Assembly (NCBI RefSeq): GCF_002806945.1
Contig: NZ_NIHC01000007.1
Location: 1-64,000, forward strand
Direction: 5' to 3'
Length of the DNA stretch: 64,000 bases
Origin: Marinobacter salexigens
GTDB lineage: Bacteria; Pseudomonadota; Gammaproteobacteria; Pseudomonadales; Oleiphilaceae
The first letter of the stretch is position 1, and the number at the start of each line of letters is the position of its first letter. Position numbers and translations under genes: made by a program. Of this stretch, positions 24,146 through 34,029 are shown one piece after another. A model generated the notes under the pieces. The model worked only from the letters and a program-made list of their open reading frames with translations, searched no databases and was not told where the DNA came from.

Positions 24146-25519
24146 TCAAGCTTCGGGGGCTGCCGCTGATGTGTCGATTTTGTATTTATCGGTCAGGTTG
24201 TAGAGGGTGGGGCGGGTAACGCCCAATAACCGGGAGGCCTGAGTCATGTTGAAGTCGCTGGACTGAAGCGCTTGCAGGATGGCTTTGCTTTCGGCTTGCT
24301 CCCGGACCTGTCGAAGGTTGAGGTGGCTTACGCCGGCTGGCTCGCACCCGGGCAGCTCAAGGTCTTCGCTGGTTATCCGTTTGCCGTCTGCCATGATGGT
24401 GGCGCGTTTCACTTTGTTGATCATTTCTCGCACGTTGCCGGGCCAGGAGTAGCTGTTAATGGCATTCACGGCATCTTCGGAAAAAGTAAGGTTGTGCCTG
24501 TCCATCTGTTTGCCAAGTGTTTTCAGCAACGATTGTGCAATAACCAGGGCGTCGCCCTCCCGCTCTCGTACCGCGGGAACGTCGAGGGTGATTTCGCTGA
24601 TTCGGTAGTACAAATCCTCACGAAAACTGCCGTTTTCAATAAGTTGGGCAAGCTTTTGGTGTGTGGCGCACACTACCCGCACATCCACGGGAATGGGCTT
24701 CACTGAGCCAACTCTGTCCACAACCCGCTCCTGCAGGAAGCGCAAGAGTTTCGCTTGCAGTGCCATTGGCATGTCGCCAATTTCATCCAGGAAGAGGGTG
24801 CCGCCGTTGGCGCTTTCAATTTTGCCTTTTTTGGCTTGTGTGGCGCCGGTAAATGCGCCTTTTTCAAAGCCGAAGAGTTCGCTTTCCAGAAGGTTTTCGG
24901 GGATAGCGGCACAGTTGATAGCTGCAAACACACCGCTGGCTCGGGAGCTGAGGTCGTGTATCGCCCGGGCGAGCACTTCTTTGCCTGTGCCGGTTTCACC
25001 GATGATGAGGGTTGTTACATCCGTAGGTGCCACTTTTTCGAGAGTGCGGCACACCGTCATCATTTGTGGGCTTGCTGCGATGATGCCTTTGATGTTGGTG
25101 CCATTGTTCGCGTGTGCGAGATCGTTGTTTTCCCGCTCCAGTTCGGCAAGGCGGAAGGCTCTGTTAACCACAAACGTGAGAATATCGGCATCCAGAGGTT
25201 TCTGATAGAAGTCGGATGCACCCATGCCTATGGCCTTTACGGCGTTTTCTTTGTCTTCCCGACCGGTTACTACAATCACCTTGGTTAAGGGTGCAAGGCG
25301 GAGAATTTCTTCCAGGAGTGCAAAGCCTTCGGTTGCTCCGCCGGGATCTGGTGGGAGCCCGAGGTCCAGCGTTACCACATCGGGTTCTTCGCGACGGAGC
25401 GCAGCAAGTGCGGCTTCTCTGTCTGAAGCAACCGTTACCTCCAGGTCATCACTGAAACACCAGCGCATCTGGCTTTGAAGTCCTGGATCGTCCTCTACAA
25501 TTAGCAGTCGTCTAGTCAC
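24146..25519 (-). CDS. prsR: PEP-CTERM-box response regulator PrsR (sigma-54 activator)
   Basis: This cytoplasmic response regulator activates sigma-54 RNA polymerase. It has an N-terminal receiver domain (LLIVEDDPG, phospho-acceptor Asp52 in TLDLGLP), a central AAA+ domain with GETGTGKE and the sigma-54 contact loop GAFTGA, and a Fis-type helix-turn-helix at the end (ASRLLGVTRPTLYNL). I use the GTG at 25519 because it gives the usual family start; a TTG at 25588 is open but adds a non-family tail. It lies 102 bp after prsK and 51 bp before prsT on the same strand. Its likely targets here are the two sigma-54-type promoters of the PEP-CTERM genes. Confidence 0.92.
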   Translation of the reverse strand: MTRRLLIVEDDPGLQSQMRWCFSDDLEVTVASDREAALAALRREEPDVVTLDLGLPPDPGGATEGFALLEEILRLAPLTKVIVVTGREDKENAVKAIGMGASDFYQKPLDADILTFVVNRAFRLAELERENNDLAHANNGTNIKGIIAASPQMMTVCRTLEKVAPTDVTTLIIGETGTGKEVLARAIHDLSSRASGVFAAINCAAIPENLLESELFGFEKGAFTGATQAKKGKIESANGGTLFLDEIGDMPMALQAKLLRFLQERVVDRVGSVKPIPVDVRVVCATHQKLAQLIENGSFREDLYYRISEITLDVPAVREREGDALVIAQSLLKTLGKQMDRHNLTFSEDAVNAINSYSWPGNVREMINKVKRATIMADGKRITSEDLELPGCEPAGVSHLNLRQVREQAESKAILQALQSSDFNMTQASRLLGVTRPTLYNLTDKYKIDTSAAAPEA

Positions 25520-25620
25520 AACGGTAACAATTCCTTTGTTTGATATTCCAATACATCTGATTCTTAACTGAACATTGACACTTTGCAATAACCGATTGAG
25601 TTCTTATAGCTGTTCGTCAA

Positions 25621-27756
25621 TTAATTGGCGACCTCTTTGGGGCTCGGTGCGTCAGAAAACAAACCGTCATCAACGGGTTTCTGGCTGGGGGGCTGCTGTT
25701 CTGCCAAGGGTATACGAATAGAAAAACAGGATCCTATGCCTGGCTCGCTTGTGGCATCAATGGTGCCCCCAAGTTTCTGGATGTATTCGCGAGCCTGGTA
25801 GGCGCCAATGCCCATGCCCGTGAGGCCTTTTGTGCTTTCAAAAGGTTTGAATAACTGGTCGCTGATGAAGTCGTCTGTCATGCCGCAGCCGGAATCCTGA
25901 ATAAACAGTACAACATTGCCTTTGGCAATTTTGAGTGACAGGGAAATGTCTCCATCCGGAGGTGTTGCATCTTGTGCATTCTGGATCAGGTGGCCAAGAA
26001 CGCTCCGAAGTTGTTCTGCATCTGCGTTGATGATGATTTCAGGTGGATTGCCCTGGAGTCTGGGGATAGGGTGCTGCCGGCTGTAGTGTTCCAGTAGGTC
26101 GCTTACCAAAGCACTCAAGTCCAGAGAAACAGAATCTTCATTGTCGTTTTCGGAGGGTTTGCGAATGTGGTCCACAAGGTTCGACATTTTGCGCACTGCG
26201 TGGTCTGTGGTTTTGATCATGTCGTCAATAAACGCCGGGTTGTTCCGGTGCTTTTGGGCGTTGTTCACCAGCAAGGACAATTGCGCAATCACTGTTTTCA
26301 GGTCGTGTACCATGAAGGCGGATGCTTTGCTGACGGCCTCAAACTGCATAGCACGAGACAAGCGGTTTTGGGCATCGGCCTGTGCTAACAGGTTGCAGGT
26401 TTGCCGGGCAACAACTTTGATCAGGTCGAAGTTCTCCCAGTTGAGGTCTACCCGTGCGTAAGGGTTGCCAATCATGGCTATGCCGTAAAGTTCGTTACCC
26501 AGGTACAGAGGGATGATCAGCCAGGCATCTGGGATTTTGGCGATGGCATCGGGAATTTCCAGCAAATCGTAGATGATTGGGTCGGCCCTGTATTCTTCGA
26601 GATTGACAATCCACTCTTTCTCGTTGAATAAGCGTACTAATTCCGCATCTTCATCAATAACAGTGTATCTGGGGGTGGCCAGGTTGGCAGACTCCTTGAG
26701 GGTGTAGCATCCTTGCTCGCTTTTTAGCCAGATGGCACCGGCATTGCTTTCTACCAGGCCGGCCAGGATGCGGATTACGCGCTGTGCAAGAGGTGGCTCA
26801 TCACCGAGGTATGCCAGCTCTTTTGTGAGCTTCAGCCATTCATCCCGGTAGTCGTATTTGTAGTCGAAGAAGTTCTGGCTGATCAGCACCATGAGCTTTG
26901 CGCGAATGCGCCGGGAGAGAACCAGGGTTGCCAGAAATACCAGGGCAACGGCGGATAAGAGTACTTGTAAAGCCTCGCCCCAGTTGCCACCAAGCATGCG
27001 CACGTAGTAACCGCTCACAGAAAGAAGTAGCAGATAGGCTCCGGCCATTATCAGTGTGCTGGCATGGAATACCGCTGAGCGGGACAGCTGGAAATCAATG
27101 GGTTGTTTGCGTGTATTGATAACGTTGATGGCAAACAGTGGCACCAAGGCGGCGTTAACAAAGCCCCGTGCGTTCCAGAATGAATCTGCAATTGAACCGA
27201 ACAGTAATGCGTCGGCATACATCAGGAAATCGAAAATAAAAATTGAAGCTGTGCCTATGCACAGGTATTTCATGCTGGAACGGCCATAGGGCGGTGCGTT
27301 ACGCCAGATTTGCTCTACCAGAGAAATGCCGAGAAGTGACAGCGCAATTTGGCCAATCAGCTTGGTTTTACCACCCACCAGGGCAATGTCGAAAATGAAT
27401 TCCAGGCTGCCAAGAACAAGCAGTGTGATGAGGAGAACCGTTGTGGCGCCGCCCAGAAACTTTTTGAGTTGGCCGTTCAGGCGCCCATGGCGGAACGTAT
27501 CTCGCAGCATGGCAAACAGCAGGAGAATCCAGGAGGTGTCGCGGAGCAGTTCGAGCAGATAGCGAATAAAAAAGCCCGGGTATCCCCAGAGGCTCTGGGT
27601 GACCAGGGAGGATGCCCACAGCGTGGTGACCAAGGCGGCCAGAAACAAGGCCCGGTCTATATCACGCCGCAGGTAACGAGTACCCACAAGCACCGAAAGT
27701 ATTGCGAATACCACTGCTGCTGCGCCGTGGCTTATCACACTCAGATCTGGAAGCAT
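25621..27756 (-). CDS. prsK: PEP-CTERM system sensor histidine kinase PrsK
   Basis: This 711-aa membrane kinase has about eight N-terminal transmembrane helices (residues 1-290), then a GAF-like domain (about 310-460), then the kinase core. The H box is AFMVHDLKTVI, the N box LGHLIQNAQDATP, and the G boxes DSGCGM and GMGIGAY. It should phosphorylate PrsR, encoded next. The signal is unknown. The organisation and length match PrsK of exosortase systems. The start lies 80 bp from the end of the epimerase gene upstream, and the promoter may be in that gap, although I could not assign one. Confidence 0.92.
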   Translation of the reverse strand: MLPDLSVISHGAAAVVFAILSVLVGTRYLRRDIDRALFLAALVTTLWASSLVTQSLWGYPGFFIRYLLELLRDTSWILLLFAMLRDTFRHGRLNGQLKKFLGGATTVLLITLLVLGSLEFIFDIALVGGKTKLIGQIALSLLGISLVEQIWRNAPPYGRSSMKYLCIGTASIFIFDFLMYADALLFGSIADSFWNARGFVNAALVPLFAINVINTRKQPIDFQLSRSAVFHASTLIMAGAYLLLLSVSGYYVRMLGGNWGEALQVLLSAVALVFLATLVLSRRIRAKLMVLISQNFFDYKYDYRDEWLKLTKELAYLGDEPPLAQRVIRILAGLVESNAGAIWLKSEQGCYTLKESANLATPRYTVIDEDAELVRLFNEKEWIVNLEEYRADPIIYDLLEIPDAIAKIPDAWLIIPLYLGNELYGIAMIGNPYARVDLNWENFDLIKVVARQTCNLLAQADAQNRLSRAMQFEAVSKASAFMVHDLKTVIAQLSLLVNNAQKHRNNPAFIDDMIKTTDHAVRKMSNLVDHIRKPSENDNEDSVSLDLSALVSDLLEHYSRQHPIPRLQGNPPEIIINADAEQLRSVLGHLIQNAQDATPPDGDISLSLKIAKGNVVLFIQDSGCGMTDDFISDQLFKPFESTKGLTGMGIGAYQAREYIQKLGGTIDATSEPGIGSCFSIRIPLAEQQPPSQKPVDDGLFSDAPSPKEVAN

Positions 27757-27836
27757 GTAATCTGCCTATTCCGTGGATAGGTACAGTTTGCGGTGAGTAG
27801 CTATTCTGTGCAACTCCGGATAGAACTGGAAACGGT

Positions 27837-28796
27837 TCACAGGCGTTTTTTGTTATCCCTGTAATATCGGAAAATTTCTTTCAACGGCCGCTTTGGTGTA
27901 AAACCAAACTCTTTTTCAAAGGCCCTGCCGTCAATAACCACCGGGTATTTGAAAAAATCCATCAGGTAAGCAGGAAAGCGCTCCATCCCCAGGGTGCGCA
28001 GTATTACTCGTGGCAGAACGGGGGGGATAGACGGTATGGGTATCCGTATGCAGCCGCAGAGTTCCAGTGCTCGCTGGTAAGCGACCCAGTCGTTTGGGGC
28101 CACGTTGAATATTCCCCGTGTTGGCTTGTTACTGGCCAGCACTATGGCGTCTGCCATGTCATCTATGTGAATGAATTGCATCATCGGGGAGAATCCGGCC
28201 ATTACCGGTGCCAAAGGGCTGGCTAATAATTTGCCCATGGTGTTGCGCACGCTGGGGCCCACGATGTTGCAGGGGCGCAGTACGCTGATGTTCAGATTGG
28301 GGTAGCGCCACAAATAGATGCTTGCCAGGTTTTCCAGTTCCACCGAATCAATCAGATCGGCGCTCAGGCCGGCGCTTTTGAGAGGGGCAGATTCATCAAT
28401 CAGGGATGGGTTGTAGGCCATGGCGCCATAAACGTGGTAAGTGGAAAGCACAACAACCCGGCGTATGCCGTATTTGTGGCTGAGGTCCAGCAGCTTTTGC
28501 GTACCCAGTACGTTGGCATTGTAGCGGCGCATGCGTGAGAGTTGGCTGGACCGGATGCGGCCCATGTGGATAACGCTGTCAAACTGGTAGCGGCGAAACA
28601 GATCTTCGAACCTGCGCTTGTTGAAGTCGATGCAGTAGCTGGGGATGTCATCGCCAAGATCTACCTGTATGCGAGCGTCTACCGCGACCAGGTTGCAGGA
28701 TTCCCGCAGCCGCGCAATCACCTGCTGGGCGAGGGCGCCGGCGGCGCCGGTAATCAGAATGCTGGGCTTGGCTTGTGGGTTTGCGGAAGCCGTCAT
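27837..28796 (-). CDS. NAD-dependent epimerase/dehydratase (extended SDR)
   Basis: The N-terminus ILITGAAGALAQQVI (13-27) is the Rossmann G-x-x-G-x-x-x pattern. The active-site region has Ser/Tyr in VVLSTYHVYGAMAYNP. The usual YxxxK is not obvious, because the Tyr is followed by xxGA, so catalysis may differ. HIDDMADAI and FNVAPND are typical of UDP-sugar epimerases. The length of 319 aa is normal. Its ATG overlaps the stop of the acyltransferase by 1 nt (TGATG), so the two are translationally coupled. The pair lies upstream of prsK on the same strand. It may act on a nucleotide sugar or a lipid-linked sugar; the substrate is unknown. Confidence 0.82.
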   Translation of the reverse strand: MTASANPQAKPSILITGAAGALAQQVIARLRESCNLVAVDARIQVDLGDDIPSYCIDFNKRRFEDLFRRYQFDSVIHMGRIRSSQLSRMRRYNANVLGTQKLLDLSHKYGIRRVVVLSTYHVYGAMAYNPSLIDESAPLKSAGLSADLIDSVELENLASIYLWRYPNLNISVLRPCNIVGPSVRNTMGKLLASPLAPVMAGFSPMMQFIHIDDMADAIVLASNKPTRGIFNVAPNDWVAYQRALELCGCIRIPIPSIPPVLPRVILRTLGMERFPAYLMDFFKYPVVIDGRAFEKEFGFTPKRPLKEIFRYYRDNKKRL

Positions 28797-29617
28797 CAGA
28801 ACAACCTTTTTCTTTCGTTCAAGCCTTTATCAATAAGGCGATTGATTTCAGTTTTTACCTGTTCAACGCGCTTGTTCATCTCCGACTCGGTAAGGTCTTT
28901 GCCTTCAAAATACATGGGTGGGCCGAAATTAAGATGCACTTTGGCGGGCAATACCACTGGTAGTGCAACCGGCGCATAGGGTACGCCCAGGGCTTTGGCC
29001 AGGGGTTTGATGTTGGCGATGGCCGGTATGGTTTCTTCACAGCCCACTACGCCAACGGGCACGACCGCTGCCTTGTATTTCATGGCCAGGTGCATGAACC
29101 CATGGCCAAAGCGCTGGAGTTTGTATCGATCCCGGTAAAGTTTGCCGGAGCCGCGCACCCCTTCCGGAAACACAATGACGGCTTCGTTGTTGGCGAGCAT
29201 TCTGGCGCAATTCACCGGGTCGCCCAGTACGGCGCCCACTTCATTCAGCAGGTTTCCGAGCCAGGGCACCGTTGGAAAAAAGCGCTCAATCATGGCACGG
29301 GGAATGCGTGGGTTTTTCTTGCGGGATGCCAGCGCGTAACCCACGAGAATGCCATCTATGGGGAGTTGGCCGCTGTGGTTTCCTACAATCAGAACCGGTC
29401 CTTCAGCGGGGATGTGGTCAACGCCTTGGGCTTCCGTGCGGAAGTACTTTTCATAAATTGGTTTTACAAGGGAGAACCCGTATTTGACCGTATCGTTGTT
29501 ATAGCCCCAGGGGTCGTATCCCAGTGTGCCGATGGGCTTTCGTATGCTGTCGATGTGTTCGTTCAGTTCTGGTGATACCAGACGGGATTTCAAAAAGGAT
29601 ACCAGGCCCATGCACAT
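28796..29617 (-). CDS. lysophospholipid acyltransferase-family protein (PlsC-like)
   Basis: The acyltransferase block I is NHSGQLPIDG, with His and Asp six residues apart instead of the usual four; a spacing of this kind fits the MGAT-like bacterial branch. Block III is VFPEGVRGSGK, and block IV is AVVPVGVVG. The family transfers an acyl group to a lysolipid, glycerol or sugar acceptor at the inner membrane. The length of 273 aa is usual. It is coupled to the epimerase gene by a 1-nt overlap. The mutarotase gene ends 57 bp upstream on the same strand. Confidence 0.85.
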   Translation of the reverse strand: MCMGLVSFLKSRLVSPELNEHIDSIRKPIGTLGYDPWGYNNDTVKYGFSLVKPIYEKYFRTEAQGVDHIPAEGPVLIVGNHSGQLPIDGILVGYALASRKKNPRIPRAMIERFFPTVPWLGNLLNEVGAVLGDPVNCARMLANNEAVIVFPEGVRGSGKLYRDRYKLQRFGHGFMHLAMKYKAAVVPVGVVGCEETIPAIANIKPLAKALGVPYAPVALPVVLPAKVHLNFGPPMYFEGKDLTESEMNKRVEQVKTEINRLIDKGLNERKRLF

Positions 29618-29674
29618 TCCCTTTTTTTAAAATTATTCTGCAGTAGCTATCGTTAGCCTCTGTCCTTTGCCCAA

Positions 29675-30595
29675 TCATGCACGCCCGATGAGAACTCCGA
29701 GTGTGTGACTCTGGCCCTCATTAAGCACGCGATAATCGCTGGCTGCATTGGCGGTTTCGACACACAGCATTGACTTCCAGGCAGAGGCCGGAAAATCGGT
29801 CAGTTTTGCGGCTTTTTCAGGGCCCGGGTTCCACACCACAGTGGAGTCGCTTCCGACTGCCGTTAGCTTTCGTTTTGCCTCTGGGGTTACCACGGTTAAC
29901 GTTTCCCCGTATTCGTAGATGCGGTCGGTTTCGCCTTCAAAATAAACCGGGCCATCCTGTTTGAGGTATTCCCAGCCTTTCAAGGTATCAATGTAGTGGC
30001 TGTGGCCTAAGCCAAGAACCCTTGAGTTGATGATGTCGCTGGTTGGCAGGTAAGTATGCAGTGCCTGGCTGTAGGCGAGGGGGGCGCTGCCCAGATTGGT
30101 GGTGGTGAGTGCCAGTCGGCAGCCTTGTACAGAAAAGTTGAACGTGAGCAGGGCCAGAGCGTGGCCGTTCCATACGGCTTCAAAATCCTTGTTCGCTTCC
30201 AGAGAGAGGGATATTTCCACTTCATGGGCGCTTTCGTTGACGGCTTCCAGCTTCCAAAGAGCTGTGCGGGCGAATCCGTGTGCGCTTTCGGTTTTTACAC
30301 GTTTGCGCACTTCTGGCGCATTGCGGGCCGGGTCGCCGAACCATGGCCAGCATATGGGAATGCCACCGCGTATTGCCCGGCCGGGTTCGCATCGAGCTGT
30401 CGGGCTCAGCCATAGCCAGTCTTGTTCGTTCTTTGGCGCAAATTGGGTGAGCTGCGCGCCTTGCAAGAATAGCGTTGCTTGAAACAGGGGGTGGTGAACC
30501 TCCAGTGCTTCCAGTTGGCCGATAGTCTTCCACCGGATAAAGGACCATTGCCCCGGGGTGAGGGATAAGGGGGGCTTATTACTGCTTTCAGACAT
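29675..30595 (-). CDS. D-hexose-6-phosphate mutarotase (YeaD family)
   Basis: The protein interconverts alpha and beta anomers of glucose-6-phosphate and related sugars in the cytoplasm. Motifs of the aldose-1-epimerase fold include RGGIPICWPWFGDP, SAHGFARTALW (substrate His) and VVWNPGPEKA near the end. I start it at 30595 (MSESSNKPP), giving 306 aa, close to the family length. The open frame continues to 30715, but the extra 40 residues lack family features. It heads the minus-strand run that continues into the acyltransferase and epimerase genes and is divergent from the 4.5S RNA gene. Confidence 0.87.
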   Translation of the reverse strand: MSESSNKPPLSLTPGQWSFIRWKTIGQLEALEVHHPLFQATLFLQGAQLTQFAPKNEQDWLWLSPTARCEPGRAIRGGIPICWPWFGDPARNAPEVRKRVKTESAHGFARTALWKLEAVNESAHEVEISLSLEANKDFEAVWNGHALALLTFNFSVQGCRLALTTTNLGSAPLAYSQALHTYLPTSDIINSRVLGLGHSHYIDTLKGWEYLKQDGPVYFEGETDRIYEYGETLTVVTPEAKRKLTAVGSDSTVVWNPGPEKAAKLTDFPASAWKSMLCVETANAASDYRVLNEGQSHTLGVLIGRA

Positions 30596-30737
30596 AAGGC
30601 TGTATTCCGAGCTTAAGGGCATCTGCTTACTCAGAGAGTAAATCAAAACGGTGTGGTGGGCGAATCCTTGCCAAACGATAGCCATCCTGGCCTCAAGCCC
30701 GGACTTGCGGGCCAAACAAGGAATCTCATTGGATAAG

Positions 30738-30766
30738 TTGTAGTCCGCAAACCCTTTTGTTAATAT
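30738..30766 (+). promoter_or_regulatory. promoter of the 4.5S RNA gene
   Basis: TTGTAG (30738-30743) and TAATAT (30761-30766) are exactly 17 bp apart. Transcription would start near 30773, giving a precursor with about 34 nt to be removed from the 5' end. Confidence 0.65.
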
Positions 30767-30806
30767 TCGCGCCGCTTTCAGGGAGTTTGTCCTGAAACGC
30801 CGTTAT

Positions 30807-30916
30807 GGTGGCTCCATTGGTGCCTCCGCAACATGAAACCGTGAACCCGGTCAGGCCCGGAAGGGAGCAGCCGCAGCGGTGGAATTGTGTGCCGGAGTGT
30901 CGCTGGTGGGGCCACC
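30807..30916 (+). ncRNA. ffs: 4.5S RNA of the signal recognition particle
   Basis: The conserved Ffh-binding hairpin is present with GGTCAGGCCCGGAAGGGAGC and the opposing GAGCAGCCGCAGCGG arm. The ends pair GGTGGC (30807-30812) with GCCACC (30911-30916). The size of about 110 nt and the hairpin layout match gammaproteobacterial 4.5S RNA. It lies directly upstream of dnaX. Confidence 0.95.
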
Positions 30917-31042
30917 CCCAGTTTTGTCTTTAGCCTTTCTTTAGAATTCCCCCTGTAAGCTTTTAATCCTGCGCCTTATAACTTCTTATAAATCCGTGTC
31001 CATGCTAAAGTTGCAGGCGTTTTTCTCAGCATTTGGCGGAAC

Positions 31043-33019
31043 ATGAGCTATCAGGTACTTGCCCGTAAATGGCGCCCTCGCACCTTTGAAGATATGGTGG
31101 GCCAGGAACACGTTCTCCAGGCGTTAATTCACGCTTTGGAAAATCAGCGCCTGCACCATGCTTATCTGTTTACCGGCACCCGTGGCGTTGGTAAGACGAC
31201 TATTGGACGTTTGCTGGCCCGCTGCCTTAACTGCGAAACCGGCATTACACCTCGCCCTTGTGGCACCTGTTCCAGTTGTGTGGAAATTCAGGAAGGCCGG
31301 TTTGTTGATCTGATTGAAATTGATGCCGCATCCCGTACCGGTGTTGATGATATGCGGGAGCTGACGGATAACGTTCAGTATGCACCCAGCCGTGGCCGCT
31401 ACAAGGTGTACCTCATCGACGAGGTGCACATGCTCACCAATCAGTCGTTCAACGCATTCCTCAAAACCCTTGAGGAGCCGCCGGAGCATGTGAAGTTCCT
31501 GCTGGCGACCACCGATCCCCAGAAACTGCCGGTAACCGTTCTCTCACGCTGCTTGCAATTCAACCTCAAGCGCATGACGCCAGAGCATATTGCCGGGCAC
31601 CTCACGAACGTTCTTACCGCTGAAAACATTCCCTTTGAAGAACCTGCGCTCTGGCTGCTGGCACGTGCTGCCGACGGCAGTATGCGGGATGCGCTGAGCC
31701 TTACGGATCAAGCGATTGCCTTTGGTAATCAGAAGCTTTCTGCCAGCGATGTCAGCAGCATGCTGGGCACCATTGATCAGCGGGATATTGAGCGGATTGT
31801 TAATGCCTTGGTAGAGCGGGATGGTCCGGCCTTGCTGGCGGAAATCAGCCGTATTTCAGACTTCGCGCCGGATTACAGCATTATTCTTGCGGACCTTCTC
31901 TCATTGTTCCACCGAGTGACCATGGAACAAGTGGTTCCGGGAAGCGCCGACAATGCTCTGGGAGATGCTGCGCAAGTGCAGTCGCTGGCCCGTAAACTCA
32001 GTGCAGAAGACGCCCAGTTGTTTTATCAGGCTGCTCTGATCGGCCGAAAAGATCTGGCAATTACGCCCGATGCCCGCATGGGTTTCGAGATGACACTGCT
32101 CCGTATGCTGGCCTTCCGCCCCGGCTCTGATCGTCGCGCGCCGCCGCCGGCCGCAAGCAATGCGGGCTCTGCCGCTGAGGGGGGAGCCAGGGACGAACCT
32201 GAGCCTGCGCCCGCGGCACCTGCGCCAACATCAATTGAACAACCAGCGCCGGAGGCCGGTAAGCAGGATGAGGTTCCCTGGATTGCTGAGGCTGAATCTA
32301 AGCCTGAGCCGGCCGACGCTGTTGAACCTGTTCCTGAGCCCGAAATGGCAGCGCCTGAACCAGCGCCAGCTCAGGAAGAGGAGCCACATGGCTACGCCGA
32401 AGCGCCCACCGATGATGCGTGGCTGGCCAGCCTTGATGCTCAAGCGGAATCACAGGTAGGTTATCCCGAGCCTGCAGCGGATGCTGCCACCAGCTCAGAT
32501 CCCGGAGTAGCACCGGAAGCAGAGGCAGCTCCACAGCCAGAGATAGCTGCTGAGCCAGCGCCAACCGAAACTCCCACAGCGCCCGTTCAAAATGCCCCAG
32601 CGCCAGTTGCAGACGGGGAGTTTGTCTGGGAGCGGGATTTTCGCAGCCTCGGCATTGTGGGAATGCCGGGCAACCTGGCGAGCAATGGTGCTATGTCTCG
32701 CAGTGGCGATACCATCACGCTGTTGATTGATGCTGGCCACGCCCGTTTGCTCAACGCCCGGCATGAAGAAAAAATTCTGGCTGCCTTGAGAAATCACTTT
32801 GGCGACGCCATTCAGTTAAAAATAGAGCAGGGCGACCCTGGCCCGAATACGCCGGCGGCTTATGAGGAGCGCCAGCGCGTGCTGCGCCAAAGCGCTGCAG
32901 TGGAATCCATTCGTAATGACCCGCTGGTGCAGTCCATTGTGGAACGGTTTGAGGCGCGGGTAGTCGAAGAGAGTATTAGACCGACAAAAGACAGGTCAAC
33001 AGAGACAAGCAGGAGATAG
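31043..33019 (+). CDS. dnaX: DNA polymerase III subunits tau/gamma
   Basis: This is the clamp-loader ATPase of the replisome. The Walker A loop GTRGVGKT is at 45-52, the zinc site uses C64, C73, C76 and C79, Walker B is LIDEVHML, and sensor 1 is TTDPQKLPVTVLSRC. After about residue 365 there is a Pro/Glu/Ala-rich linker, then the C-terminal tau domain (from about 530) that contacts the polymerase. The length of 658 aa is usual for tau. I see no E. coli-type slippery site before the linker, so a frameshifted gamma form is not predicted. It is followed by ybaB (3 nt) and recR, the classical order. Confidence 0.97.
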   Translation: MSYQVLARKWRPRTFEDMVGQEHVLQALIHALENQRLHHAYLFTGTRGVGKTTIGRLLARCLNCETGITPRPCGTCSSCVEIQEGRFVDLIEIDAASRTGVDDMRELTDNVQYAPSRGRYKVYLIDEVHMLTNQSFNAFLKTLEEPPEHVKFLLATTDPQKLPVTVLSRCLQFNLKRMTPEHIAGHLTNVLTAENIPFEEPALWLLARAADGSMRDALSLTDQAIAFGNQKLSASDVSSMLGTIDQRDIERIVNALVERDGPALLAEISRISDFAPDYSIILADLLSLFHRVTMEQVVPGSADNALGDAAQVQSLARKLSAEDAQLFYQAALIGRKDLAITPDARMGFEMTLLRMLAFRPGSDRRAPPPAASNAGSAAEGGARDEPEPAPAAPAPTSIEQPAPEAGKQDEVPWIAEAESKPEPADAVEPVPEPEMAAPEPAPAQEEEPHGYAEAPTDDAWLASLDAQAESQVGYPEPAADAATSSDPGVAPEAEAAPQPEIAAEPAPTETPTAPVQNAPAPVADGEFVWERDFRSLGIVGMPGNLASNGAMSRSGDTITLLIDAGHARLLNARHEEKILAALRNHFGDAIQLKIEQGDPGPNTPAAYEERQRVLRQSAAVESIRNDPLVQSIVERFEARVVEESIRPTKDRSTETSRR

Positions 33020-33022
33020 AAC

Positions 33023-33346
33023 ATGCTGAACGATATGGGCGGCCTGATGAAAAAGGCCCAGAAGATGCAAGAAGAAATGCAGAAGGCTCAGGAAGAGGCT
33101 GCCAAAGCGGAAATCACCGGTGAATCCGGCGCAGGCCTGGTAAAAGTCACCATGAATGGCCGACATGATGTGCGCAAGGTGGAAATCGACCCTTCCCTGA
33201 TGTCGGAAGAAAAAGACATTCTGGAAGACTTGCTGGCCGCAGCTGTGAATGATGCCGTGCGCAGGGTTGAGGCCAACCAGAAGGATGCCATGTCGGGCAT
33301 GATGTCTGGCATGGGTATGCCTCCCGGCTTCAAGATGCCGTTTTAA
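33023..33346 (+). CDS. ybaB: YbaB/EbfC nucleoid-associated protein
   Basis: This 107-aa protein binds DNA as a dimer and often lies between dnaX and recR. It begins with the basic/acidic helix [14 protein letters not shown] and contains [17 protein letters not shown], the family core. The C-terminus is Met/Gly/Pro-rich (MSGMGMPPG). AGGAG lies 7 nt upstream, inside the end of dnaX. Confidence 0.95.
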   Translation: MLNDMGGLMKKAQKMQEEMQKAQEEAAKAEITGESGAGLVKVTMNGRHDVRKVEIDPSLMSEEKDILEDLLAAAVNDAVRRVEANQKDAMSGMMSGMGMPPGFKMPF

Positions 33347-33382
33347 AAGGCTTTGTTCTGAACTGAAGTTTGAGGATGTTTC

Positions 33383-33985
33383 ATGGCGTTCAGCCCGATG
33401 GTTGATGAACTTGTCGAATCCCTCCGGTGTTTGCCCGGTGTTGGCCAGAAGACGGCACAACGTATGGCCTTCCACTTGCTGGAACGCGCCCGCTCCGGTG
33501 GCACCCGGCTTTCCGATGCGTTGAGCAATGCCATGGAGGGTGTCCGCCGCTGCGAAAGCTGCCAGAACTTCTCCGATACTGAAGTCTGTGGGATTTGTGA
33601 AAACCCGGTGCGTAGCAATGGCACACTCTGCGTGGTGGAAAGCCCCTCGGATTTGTTGGCCATTGAGCAGGCAGGGGATTACAAAGGCAGTTATTTTGTT
33701 CTGATGGGCCATTTGTCGCCCATAGACGGTGTTGGCCCGGATGAAATCGGCATTGAGCGGCTTTTGCGCCGGGTTCGCTCGGAAGGCGTTACTGAGCTTA
33801 TTCTTGCCACCAACCCTACGGTGGAAGGTGAAGCAACCGCCCACTACATTTCAGATCGACTCGACGGGGCCAATATCCTCATCACGCGCCTTGCCCATGG
33901 CATACCAGTGGGTGGCGAACTTGGTTACGTTGACGGTTTTACTCTCACACATGCGTTTCGCGGCAGAAAACCCCTGCTGGACTGA
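33383..33985 (+). CDS. recR: recombination protein RecR
   Basis: This is a component of the RecFOR pathway that loads RecA on gapped DNA. It has a helix-hairpin-helix [17 protein letters not shown] (17-33), a C4 zinc finger (C57, C60, C69, C72) and a Toprim domain with [10 protein letters not shown] and the conserved [12 protein letters not shown]. The length of 200 aa is typical. GAGG 8 nt before the ATG supports the start. It completes the dnaX-ybaB-recR block. Confidence 0.97.
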   Translation: MAFSPMVDELVESLRCLPGVGQKTAQRMAFHLLERARSGGTRLSDALSNAMEGVRRCESCQNFSDTEVCGICENPVRSNGTLCVVESPSDLLAIEQAGDYKGSYFVLMGHLSPIDGVGPDEIGIERLLRRVRSEGVTELILATNPTVEGEATAHYISDRLDGANILITRLAHGIPVGGELGYVDGFTLTHAFRGRKPLLD

Positions 33986-34029
33986 TTCTGCACAGATGCC
34001 TGTATGGCGCTTTTTGGCTGGCCTTTTTT

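Noticed and set aside
32760..32780. A-rich run in dnaX as a frameshift site
   Set aside because: It lies in the C-terminal tau domain, not before the linker, and has no following hairpin that I can see; E. coli-type gamma production is not supported.
32996..33844. 282-codon open frame antisense to ybaB and recR
   Set aside because: It is a shadow of well-supported core genes.
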